This document shows positions 47,079-57,483 of a DNA stretch of 64,000 nt, piece after piece; the first letter of the stretch is position 1; each line of letters begins with the position of its first letter. The notes below the pieces were generated by a model, which saw only the letters and a program-made list of their open reading frames with translations, was not told where the DNA came from and made no database searches. Position numbers and translations under genes: made by a program. The stretch lies in assembly GCA_015039315.1 (NCBI GenBank), contig WIDE01000002.1:1065391-1129390 (forward strand). Direction: 5' to 3'. The DNA comes from Clavulina sp. PMI_390. Taxonomy: Eukaryota; Basidiomycota; Agaricomycetes; Cantharellales; Hydnaceae.

Positions 47079-48435
47079 TCAGAGTTTTGGTAGTGGTTTA
47101 AATGACGCCTTCTTTTTCTTCATGAAGGCCTCAATCGACTTTTCGACGTCCTGGGCACGTGGCATTAGGTGCAGTTCCGTTTGCAGACAGTCCGTGTTAC
47201 ACGCACCTCAGTTTGCAGCATGCCCGCGTTCCATGTTGCGGTGTAGTCGAGGTTCTCTTGCACACTACAAAATAAGCGTGAATAGAATAAGCCAAGGGGA
47301 TCCAGTAGTGAGGTTCTCGGCTTACCTGTGATCTCTGGCGTGGAGGAACAAATGTTTTATTCCTGATATTGCGACTGGAGACTTTGCCGCAATCATCTTC
47401 GCGGTTTCGAGTGCCGCGTCTGGTACGGGAGGTGTCAACGAGAGCTGATGCTCAATATGATTTCTCGGTACACACTGAGAACTGCAGACTTATCACCCTC
47501 AACGACCTTTGAGATGAATCCAACCTCAAGTGCCTCTCTTGCCGAAAAATCTTTTGCAGTAAAAGCCAGTTCACGAGCCGAGCTGTCATTTCCAGTGATC
47601 CTAGGGAAGCGGGCGAGCAAGCCCACGTTAGACGTCATTCCGATATCCACCTCCTATACCCATGGTGGATGGTGGTGAGCTTGACCTAAAAATAGGAAAA
47701 GAGCAAGATTAAGCCTACCTTCATCGCGAAGCAAGCATCCGAAGTTGCGTATCGAATATCACATGCACTCAAGATCTCGAGAGCGATCCCGTATGCGATA
47801 CCATGGACCGCTGCGATAACAGGGACTCGGCACTTCTCGATAGCGTGGACAGCGGCCTGGAACTCCTAGCACCAGCGACCCGAGATGGAGGATCGTCAGA
47901 TGAGAAAGTCCTATCATGGGAATCTGCCATACCTGAATCAGAGCTCTGAGCCCCCACGCAGTTCGGGATGGGTCGCTGGACGTTGCACTAAGCAACTCAC
48001 TGCCAGTATCTTTGACTATCAAGTTATGAATGACTCAGAATACCCTTATAAGGAGTAAGCGAAGGCGGCTACTCACCCTCGAGGCCGGCGGTGAATACAC
48101 GTTCCGACGAGGCCAGAACGATCACTCTGATATTAGAATCACTGGAGAGTCTGTTGAACACCAAAGGAATCTCCCTCCACATCCTACAGGAACAGTGCAC
48201 AAACTAAGACTCAGGAATGGCAATAAGTTTTTCGAGGGCTTACGCTCCAGTGAAGGCATTATGTGGGGGACTAGCTCAGCGATTGAGTCCGAAGCCATGG
48301 AGAAAGGCAAAATCGTTCATGTCGAGCGGGAGTCGGTGCAAGAACATTTGCCCACCGTGAAATAGAAACAACCGCAATGCCTTCGAGCGGCGTGGATACT
48401 TTCAAGAACTTTCCATCAACCGCTGAAGTGGCCAT
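47079..48435 (-). CDS. Dienoyl-CoA isomerase / enoyl-CoA hydratase-like protein
   Basis: The minus-strand gene begins MATSAVDGKFLKVSTPLEG (ATG 48435-48433) and ends SFKPLPKL (stop 47079-47081). Crotonase-fold blocks: GIAVVSIS, MWREIPLVFNRLSSDSN, RVIVLASSERVFTAGLE, PVIAAVHGIAYGIALEILS, ACDIRYATSDACFAMKEVD, IGMTSNVGLLARFPRITGN, EALEVGFISKVVEGD and KSIEAFMKKKKASF. This fits the Ech1/Dci1 group, which shifts double bonds of unsaturated acyl-CoAs during peroxisomal beta-oxidation. The ending PKL resembles a type-1 peroxisomal signal. The Glu of MKEVD is kept, but the Asp expected in the xADVG segment is Asn (SNVG). The junction between exon 1 (after SIS) and the MWRE exon does not splice cleanly by eye, so that part of the model is uncertain. 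Confidence 0.8.
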
Positions 48436-49709
48436 ATTTCGGGGTGGAGAGAGTTATGGTGAGAGAGAGAAAAGGCAAGATTCGACTGAAGGACCCTGCG
48501 CGGAAATCTTGAGAATGATACGTCGACAATATGAAATGCCAAGGTAGCGCAAATCTGAGAGCATAACGTTATGAAATAAACTCGGGTCGACGCCCCGAGA
48601 ATGATTTCCTTGCTGCCCTTTGGAATATACACCAGAAGCTGGGCGCAAAGGTGGCCTGCTCTTGACTTGCATCATGCTTTCCGCATCCTCGACAGTTCAG
48701 GCGTCGCGAGAATACTCTCCGAAAGCGAGCACACCATGGAATCAGACTTCCTGCTCAAATGACCAAGCCCCTGATGGAACTTTAGGCGTTTCATCGGAAC
48801 GTGCTCAAGGAAACTGGTCGACGTCGGCCCAAGGAACTCGGTCATCATAAGACCAAATAGTCCATTCAATTGAGCCGTCGCCTAATTTAGTCCTACAAAG
48901 TGCCAGCCTGAGCAGGGTCAAGCCTTGATAGCCATCGTGATATATGTGTGCTCGACTACGCTCAGCTCTTTCGGTAATCTTCCACGACCTCGGTCCAAGT
49001 ATAATGGGGAATGCTCTCCATAACCTGGTCAATGCACCATGATCGTAAAGAATCGAGTGCTTTTGATCAATCTTCGGTACCACCCCTCCTCTGTCTCGCA
49101 TTTGCCTTTATCTACCTCGGCAACTTGATTTTGACGTCTAAGAACAAGAATCGAAAGACTCGTATACTCGTATCCTATCTGCAAGGTGCCAATATAAGCT
49201 CAAGTCATCATGACAAGCATGGTCACTCCATCTTCTATGCCGCGTACAAAGTGATGGGCGTGGTTGAATACCACCTATGTGAGCAGCTCTACCCATAAAT
49301 CGGCCGCCAAAACAGGGAAAGCGGAGAATTGGCAAGATGGCGCCGTAGAATTGGAAGACGATATCCCAAGCGGAAGCTCCCACAACTACCCTGGGTTCTG
49401 TGCGGTATTGCCGCCATAATCCCCCGCGTAGATAACAAGGCCAATCAGAGGAGCGTAGGTATCCATTGCCGTTTGAGTAGAAACTTCGCGCGTCTGATTT
49501 GCGCGTGCTAGCAGCCCTTTCATCCTTCTCGCTTTGTGACGAGAGAAAGGGCGCTAACGTTGTGTGAGGATTCCTTACAAGACTGGAGTCGTCTACGTGC
49601 AGAAATATAACAGTCGCTAATCATCTGCTCTCTTCGCGTCGCCGCCCCCGAATTGTTTTTCGCCGCCCCTTACTCTGGTTGAGATCAGGGTCTCACCCAC
49701 GCTCCAGTA
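48436..49709. other. About 1.3 kb without a supported gene
   Basis: The minus strand has several adjacent frames (48402-48675, 48672-48869, 48805-49101, 49138-49383) with Trp-rich and hydrophobic stretches, but they sit in different frames and I could not join them into one product with a recognisable domain. A segment near 48815-48870 resembles one near 52045-52110, upstream of the next hydrolase copy. This may be the remnant of a gene duplicated together with the hydrolases. The right end should contain the promoter of hydrolase copy 1. Confidence 0.4.
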
Positions 49710-51665
49710 ATGACGTCCTTCCCCCGTCTCAGAGAAACCTTAAAGGCGCAGGTCACTCCGACCAGCCTCCAAACTCATGACGCCTCAAGGCTCCCTTGTC
49801 TCCCGTTACCTGATAACTTGACAATTCCTCGGCTTCCATCACCTACCCGCGATCCAGCAAGCTTCCTGACCGGATATTCGGTCTCAACTCACCTTGTCCC
49901 CGGTGCGTACCCGCGCTATGGGTATCTCTCCTCGAGAAAAGCACTACTACAAGCCGCGCATCGGGATTCGGCTTCGGCTGCGCCGCCTGGCCGGAGCAAA
50001 GCACGCATCGCTGAGGATGACGCTCCAGCTAACTCGGCGGGCCGCTCTGCCAAGAAAGCATGGGCCGAAGAGAGGCGAGAGCAACTGTTCAGCGGGGGGT
50101 GAAAAGTCCATGATATGTGGAATGAGCTTAATGAGTCTGATGTAGAGGAATGGGTCAAGGAAGCAGCTGCGCGAGGGGATCCAGGGCCTGTGACATGGAA
50201 TGTTTTAAATCGATATGCGAGGCTGGTCGAATATTTGGACAAGGAAAAAGATGAGAGGATCGGATTGACGCTGTTTGTCTGGCACGCCAATGGAATGCAC
50301 AAGGAGCTCGAGGTTCGTCACCTTCGGCATCCAGGGAACAGATTTGGTTGACGTGACTGTTCCTAGACATACGAACCAGCTCTTAGAAGGCTTGTCACAT
50401 TATGCGATGCTTCTCAGGGCCCCGTACGCATTGACGAAGTTTGGTCCTTTGATGCAGCCGACACTGGTGACGCCGCGATAGTCAATGCAGGCAAGATGGA
50501 AGATTACGGTAAGCCCCTTCACACTCCACAACCTTACTATTATCTTTCAGCTAACTAGGTTTTCATCGCACCTAAATTAGCCGACTGGGTTGATGATGCT
50601 CGCGACCTGCTCTCATTTATTGATAACTATCTACCCTCTAACTTCGCCCAGTCGAATTTGCCGATTTATCTTCCTCGAATGGACAGTGCGATTATTGAGC
50701 GCCGTAAGTTGAAGGGTGTTGAAGAGCGAAGTCTTGTTAGAATAGGGCATTCTTTTGGGGGACGTGTTTTGTGAGTTTCTTATATCTAGCTCAACTGATT
50801 TGCCTCAACTAGAATTTTTGTTGTCAGGGCAAACGCTGCATGCCGTCGTCCTAATATTTTCCGATCCCTTACACTCATCGATCCTGTGCTTTTCCGCGAC
50901 TGGGCCAAAGAGCAAACATTTTATATCCTTGGGGCTCTTTGTCGTCGAGCACATTGGGCATCCAGGTTCGCTGAAGTATTCGACTAATGGACACATATCC
51001 TGAGAGCACCCTCTATCCTGATTATGTAGAGAGGAAGCGAAGGAGTTATTACGGAAAAGGCCAGTATTTATGAGCTGACATCCCGAGGCTTTCGATGTTT
51101 TTATGCGCTACGCAATCGGCGACGCACCAGGGGGTGGAGTCCGGCTCAAAATGTCACCGTTTCAGGTATGTGGCATATGCCCATATCTTTGATTGCATGA
51201 GAATATGCTGACAATAACCCGTGCACATCAACAGAGGCTGTATCCTTCGCGCATAGAACACTCGCAATAGAGACCTGGGAGCTTCTTGAACGGCTACCAG
51301 CCTCAGTCCGCCTTCGCTGGATTATGGCGGAGCACCCTGGCCTGTGAGCTCTCCATACTTGCGATAGGTCTTACCGGACCATGCTAACGGAACGTCCCAT
51401 TTCTCAGTGGTAGCGTGGAGGATATGAACCACATGGTGTGGAGGCGCCTGAAAAACTCAAGCAACATCATCGTAAAAAATAGTCGCCACTTAGTGCTTCA
51501 AGAGCAACCAGATACAGTCGGTAGGTCGGCGCTGGACGACTCCCCCGTTGCTTGATTATTATCTGATACACTTGACGTCTATTCCCGCTAGCCCAAGCAA
51601 CATATTCTGACTGGGCTGAACTGTCTCGAAGTAATACGACCACTACAACCCAGCCTAGATTGTAG
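49710..51665 (+). pseudogene. Alpha/beta-hydrolase copy 1, broken by two nonsense codons
   Basis: The copy starts MTSFPRLRETLKAQVTP and matches copy 2 along its whole length and intron pattern. A TGA at 50100-50102 replaces the Trp codon of the GGWKI segment in copy 2, and a second TGA at 51076-51078 replaces Trp in ALMGWHPE. Both are TGG to TGA. Everything else is intact: LTLFVWHANGMHKE, RIDEVWSFDAADTGD, the nucleophile elbow RIGHSFGGRVL, LTLIDPVLFRDWAKEQ, RWIMAEHPGL and the His region SRHLVLQEQPDTV, and the splice sites remain usable. Decay is therefore recent, unless the stops are assembly errors or readthrough. Confidence 0.8.
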
Positions 51666-52301
51666 AGTCGGGGGCCAGTCAGTGTGTTTAGACCTAGAGA
51701 TAATCACGAGTGCTGGGCAAACCGGTAGACGATGAATTAGATGTTGGTTCGTAGATAACAAATTCCAGTCCCCCATGTCTATGGAACACAGTGCTCAAAC
51801 CTTGTGCACTAATGTGCGGCTCCGATAATGTTGCGGAAGGCAGATGGTATGCAGTCAGACACTCACTCCACACGTGGGCACCAGAGATCGAGCAGCGGCC
51901 ATACTGGATCAGAAATCTTAGCCGCTTATTATCGAGGGCTTTCTTGAAGTCGATTCGATTGTGGTATCGAGTTCCCTAGCAATACTATTATCGACTTTGT
52001 GGTAAAGGTTTGTTATTCCCACAGGCTGTGTCCTCAGCAATGGGTCCCCGACGTCGGCCCCAAGAAGGGCGCAGCGGCCCGGTCATCACAGCGCCAAACA
52101 CTGGATCTATTCATCATTCATCTCGGTGATGGCCACTGGAACGGGCGCTACCGTTGAGCGGGGGACTTGTTTCTGTGACCGAGGCTGATCTACGTACAGG
52201 CAGGCAGCTGGGCTTAGGCATCTCTTCTCTCCTTTTGTCACCAATTGTCTATCTTCGTTGGCATTGGACGTCCCGAGTCCATTGCATAACCTGCTCAAAT
52301 A
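51666..52301. other. Intergenic region between hydrolase copies 1 and 2
   Basis: A 636-base stretch with no supported gene. The part at 52045-52110 shares a GACGTCGGCCC-like block and its surroundings with 48815-48870 upstream of copy 1, which points to duplication of flanking DNA along with the gene. It should include the promoter of copy 2. Confidence 0.45.
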
Positions 52302-54233
52302 ATGACATCATTCCCTCCTCTGAAAGACACATTCAAGTCCGAGGTCACCCCAACAAGCCTCCAAGTTCATGACGCCTCCAAGCTGCCTTCCCTTCCATTG
52401 CCTGGAGACTTGAAGCTCCCCCAACTCCCATCGCCTCCCCGGGATCCTTCGAGTTTCTTCCCCGGCTATTCGGTCTCAACGCACCTTGTCCCCGGCGCGT
52501 ATCCTCGTTATGGCTATCTGTCGCCGAGGAGAGCGTTACCAAACGGTCTGCAAGCCGCGCAGTCAGGTTCTGTTCCTCAGTCTACCAACCCAACAGCGCA
52601 TATTGCCGCAGATGACGCGCCACCCGACTCGGTGGGCCGCTCTGTCAAGAAGGCGTGGGCTGAGGAGCGGCGAAACCAGCTTGTCGATGGAGGCTGGAAG
52701 ATTCTTGACATGTGGGGCGAGCTGAGTGAGTCGGATGTAGAACAGTGGGTGAAAGATGCAGTATCGCGTGGTGACACTGGCCCCGCAACCTGGAGCGTCG
52801 TGAATCGATATGCAAGAGTGCTAGAGCCATCAGGCAAGGAAGGGAGAGATAAGAGAACCGGGTTGACGCTATTCGCATGGCATGCTAATGGTATGCACAA
52901 GGAGGTTCGTAGTCACGGGGATGTATTTGACGGGCTTATTAACGACCCTTATTCTCTAGACATATGAGCCTGTACTGAAACGACTCATCGAACTATGCGA
53001 TGCCCCTCAGAGCCCTGTGCGAATCGACGAAGTTTGGTCTTTTGATGCATCCAACACTGGTGATGGGGCGCTTGTCAATGCTGGGAAGATCGAGGACTAT
53101 AGTGGGTCCCTTCTCTCGCACATATCGGTGGATGGTGCTAGTCTAAGAAGTCTCCCATTGCGCTCTTGCAGCTGAATGGGTAGATGATGTCCGAGACCTG
53201 TTCTCGTTCATCGACAACTACTTGCCTTCCACATTCACACAGTCCAAGTTGCCTATTCATATCCCTCGGCTGGATGAACGCGTAGCTGAGCGGCGCGTGA
53301 TGGCTGGGGTCGAGGGACGCATCCTCATGGGAATAGGGCACTCCTTCGGAGGTTGTGTCATGTAAGCTACATACTTACTTCCTCTTTGGTCGGCTTCTCC
53401 TCACCCGAGCCATTCTCCAAGCGCGAATGCTGCGTGCAGACGGCCAAACATCTTCAAGTCGCTCACTCTGATTGAGCCTGTGCTTTTCCACACTCTGAGA
53501 CGAGAACAAACTTTCTACGTCGTTGCGGCCCTGAGCCGACGATCACATTGGGAGTCGAGGTTCGTCATTTCCTCACTTCCTAAGCCAACGCGTATTGATA
53601 GATTCACTTTCGTTTAGAGAGGAGGCAAAGAAAGTGTTGCGCAAAAATCCAGCGCTCATGGGCTGGCATCCAGAGTCGTTAGATGCCTTTGTGCGCTACG
53701 CAATCTGCGATGCTCCACCGGGTGGGGTCAAGCTGAAAATGTCGCCTTTTCAGGTGTGTGCATTCTGCTATCCTTTGTTCCTCGCGCCACTAATTGCGCT
53801 AATTGTCATGCCCGCCAAAAGGAGGCTGTATCTTTCGCGCATGGGACTCTCGGAATTGAGACTTGGGACCTACTTGAACGACTACTGGACTCAGTGCGCC
53901 TTCGTTGGATCATGGCAGAGCACCCTGGACTGTGAGCACCACAACTTCTCATCATCCATATTCATTTATCATACTGATTATACTTCAGTGGGACTGTGGA
54001 AGACATGAATCATATGGTATGGAGACGACTGAGAAACTCGAGCAATGTGATCGTGAAGAAGAGCCACCACCTGGTTCTGCAGGAGCAGCCAGATGCTGTC
54101 GGTATGTCGGATTCCTGTAATTCTCTCGTAGCTCTTAAATATCCTCTAACAATTTACTCCCAAAGCACGAGCAACGTACGGTGATTGGAAGGAGCTGTTC
54201 GGGAGCTACTCGGGCGCGCCAGCGAAATTATAG
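52302..54233 (+). CDS. Alpha/beta-hydrolase copy 2, possible peroxisomal enzyme
   Basis: The gene starts MTSFPPLKDTFKSEVTP and ends with APAKL and a TAG at 54231-54233, with several short introns. It is an alpha/beta-hydrolase fold protein: GLTLFAWHANGMHKE near the oxyanion-hole region, RIDEVWSFDASNTGDG, FSFIDNYLPSTF, the nucleophile elbow GIGHSFGG (Ser coded at 53342-53344), KSLTLIEPVLFH, LRWIMAEHPGL, and a His in KSHHLVLQEQPDAV suited to complete the triad. The C-terminal AKL is a plausible type-1 peroxisomal signal. The fold and ending recall yeast Lpx1 and peroxisomal hydrolases of fungal secondary metabolism; substrate is unknown. This is the best intact reference copy for the family in the window. 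Confidence 0.85.
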
Positions 54234-54494
54234 AAGTATTTTGTGGCCTAGAACCAATAAATTCGTACCACGGGGATGTTTTGGACGCTTTTCTTATCAA
54301 TCGACGATTTATCGTATCATCTATTCCTCTTGGGCCACATCTAGTCACGCATCTGTGACAGTGTTCCTGTTGAGCCTCACCGCGCCTCTTTGCTTTGAGC
54401 ATGTATCGGATGTGCTGCCCCCAATAGATCTGCTTGATATACCTCTCCAATCTCCCCCATCACTGTCGCTTAGGCCGAGCTCTATTCCCTTGTC

Positions 54495-56967
54495 ATGTCA
54501 TCCAACTGTCGTGGCGAACGGTCATCTACTAGTAGGCTATCCAGCACTTGGTCAACAGACTCACCACCCACCGATCTGATCATAACTGGCTCCGAATATG
54601 ATCATCATCCGCTCAATGCTGCCAGAGGCGGCCAACCCCCATCTGAGAGTTACTCTACTAGCAGAGCTGGTACCACCGCAAAGCCACAAATTTCCAACAA
54701 AAGCAAGCAGGAAGAGACCATATCCCCCTATCTCCTAGCCTCTACATCGCCCATATCCTCTCATATATCTATTGGGCCGGCCCCTCGTCAGTCTAGTTCC
54801 ACCATAGACGAGCACGAAGTCGACAGCATGTACCAATCCCTTACGGCACCTCCTGAGGTTCCCTCAGATATTTCCCACTCATTCATACCTAATCATCCTC
54901 TTTCATCAGACGTTGGAAACGACGGATTCAGCCTTTCTACAGCTGATCCTCCTATGCAACAAATACCTCTTCCAATAGATATGAGAGGTCACCTCAAATT
55001 CTATCTATACGTCCCAAACCCTCCATCTGAAACTCTTCCTTGGGCTCATTACACTTTTGATGACTCATCCTGGGACGAAAGTGAACCTAGCGACCTGCCC
55101 CGTTACGAGCAGCCGCTCCAGCGGGGAGTATTCAGGTTCATGCACCAGGATTTCTACTATAGAAACAAGTTAAGCCGTCTACCGAGCGCGCTTGATCCTT
55201 ATCTACTGTTTGCTGCCGTAGAATCCGCGCCGTACGAACTCAGTAAGGTAATGCATAAGCAGCCTTTTCTGTCAAGCTGGTCTCTACTAACCTCGGATGA
55301 AGTCTCATGACAATATTGACTGGGATGACATATATAAAAAATCTGGGTTTCCGGTGGACGTCGCTACGTTACAAACTGTATATTATGAGCATGTGGCACC
55401 ACTGCTCGCCCTTTGGATCAGAGAGAAGGAGGTTGCACGATGCACAGCAGAGATAGAACGTAGGTTCCCGGATGTCACACATGATGGGGATGAAGAATGG
55501 CCATCCAGGTAATAATTTAATCATGAGCATAATACGAGGAACTGAAACTGCCAAGCTCTCATTGCTCTGCGCTTGTAGGTGCCTTGTCACTAATCGCTAA
55601 ATGTCTGGACAAAACTGCCTACTGGAACAATTTTTCGATCGCGCATCCTCTTGTGTCGTCCCGTGATGGGTGGGACAATTGGCTTCGGAACGTGGCTGCG
55701 TCCGCGGTAGCTAGTTCAATCCTCTTTGAGCTGAAAGGAAAATCGAGCAGGATGGTCTTGGATATTATGGATCAAGTCAGTTATAGTCGGTCCACATCAC
55801 TTGTTGCTTTGTTCACCGTACCGATATAGCTCTTTCGCGTATCGGCGAAATTCTCCCTCAGGTCCAACCTGATTGCGAAGCTATATGTTGACTTGGCACT
55901 GTGCTCGGCGGACTTGCCTACCCCATTTTGGATGCATGGTCTCAAATACAATAACTACCATTTTATTCTTGTTGCTGGAATGGTACTTCACCCCTACAAA
56001 ACACAACCTGGACACGTTGTATCTGTCTGTTGGTTCATCAATTGGGCGGAGAGGGTGCTTGGTAACAATGCACGTTGGTGGGAAGCACACGAGGTACTCC
56101 ATCATGATTAGAGCTTCGATTTTCAGTCTCCCCTTGTTTGATGCCGATCTACCCTAGAACTTCATGCGGGGAATTGCCCTGCAGTCCCAGATTCACCACC
56201 CAAATGTTCTTCGCATCGAGGGATGTTTCTGCTCAGAGAGCATGACCTTGGAACCCTTCACAGTTGTTTATCCCAAATTTCAGCGGCTGGAAGAAACATT
56301 CCCTTTCTGTTCCTCAATTCCCAACCTCAGACAAGTGGTATGTTACCAGGGTCCTCTTGATCAATTGCAGCAGATTCACTTATATTCCGATATGAAGCTC
56401 CTTGATCTAGGTGCCTCTGTTGGCCATCTCCACGATCTAGGGGTTGTGCATGGAGACCTTCAATGGGTGAGTTTGACCATCTTGTCCTTGTAGCACTCAT
56501 TTCTAAACCCGATAATTCTGTAGCCGAATGTGGTGATTGCACCGGGTTTTGAAATCCGTCTGTGGAACTTTGGCATGAATAGGATATTTTTTGAGGAGAC
56601 GGCTCTGTTTGCCCGAGAGCATTACCGTCCCAGCAGCCGGATCAGCCATCTTACAGAAGCAGGAGACATTTACGGGTGTGCAATGCTGTTCCTCTCCGCA
56701 GCTTTGGCGAGTGATGACGCTGAGCCCAACACACACAATGAGTATCTTACTTTTGTGAAGATAGCGGAGCGTATCCAGTACCACCGTGAAGACCTGCTGC
56801 CCCAAGATGTGCCTTCTAAGCTCCGACACCTGTCTCAGCTGTCTACTCAGCAAGGAGAGGAGTTGTGGAACTTGATATTGGAAATGACTGATGACTCACC
56901 CAATGGTGTCAAATCGATGGAGCTGGTCAACACACGTTTATGTCTGATCCTGGAGGAGCGCGTGTGA
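54495..56967 (+). CDS. Pseudokinase-like protein with long N-terminal region
   Basis: The plus-strand gene starts MSSNCRGERSSTSRLSST (54495) and ends with LVNTRLCLILEERV (56967). The first 250 residues are Ser/Pro-rich and disordered. A region shared with the convergent kinase gene follows (YYEHVAPLLALWIREKEVARC). The C-terminal part has kinase-like layout: GHVVSVCWF at the place of VAIK (Lys replaced by Cys), QIHHPNVLRIEGCF, VGHLHDLGVVHGDLQWPNVV, then LWNFG in place of DFG. With both the ATP-binding Lys and the metal-binding Asp changed, it is expected to be catalytically dead and to work by binding. Some exon joins in the middle (55800-56160) are uncertain. Confidence 0.7.
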
Positions 56968-57483
56968 GATCTCTGACTTCTTGTACCACGCTCATGTTCT
57001 TGATCCCACGACATTCATCTTTGATATATAATTTCCAGCTACAATAATACATGTAGCATGTCGATGAAGCTTTCCCTGTTGTACCGCCCTAGAGCAACGT
57101 CTGACAGATTCATATATGTTTCTCTCTACAACACCTATACACGGGAGACTTGCGCCTAACCAAATAATCTCATAGCGCGTCATAGTCCATACCAAGTGTC
57201 CAACAAGCTTCTGGAGTTGGTCTAATATTTTACCGAAACCTTGCATTTTCGGCATCTCGAGAGGTTTGTTCTTGATTAGAGTGGATCACCTTGAACCCCA
57301 TCCTCCTACAATTTTTTTTACGGTTGTGCCTGTTGGGGCGTGGTAGCGTGCCACCATATTAAGCAGTATTCCCGTTTAACAATGCCACTGACAAGAAGCT
57401 TGACAATGAATAAGATCACAAAACTACCACCTAGCATGGCTGCTGGCAGAAGGATGCACCTGATATTGCGGCAATGGTATCTC
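56968..57483. other. Convergent gap between kinase-like genes
   Basis: A 516-base AT-rich stretch lies between the two stop codons. The longer minus-strand frame (56992-57255) has no motif. Probably 3' UTRs. Confidence 0.5.
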
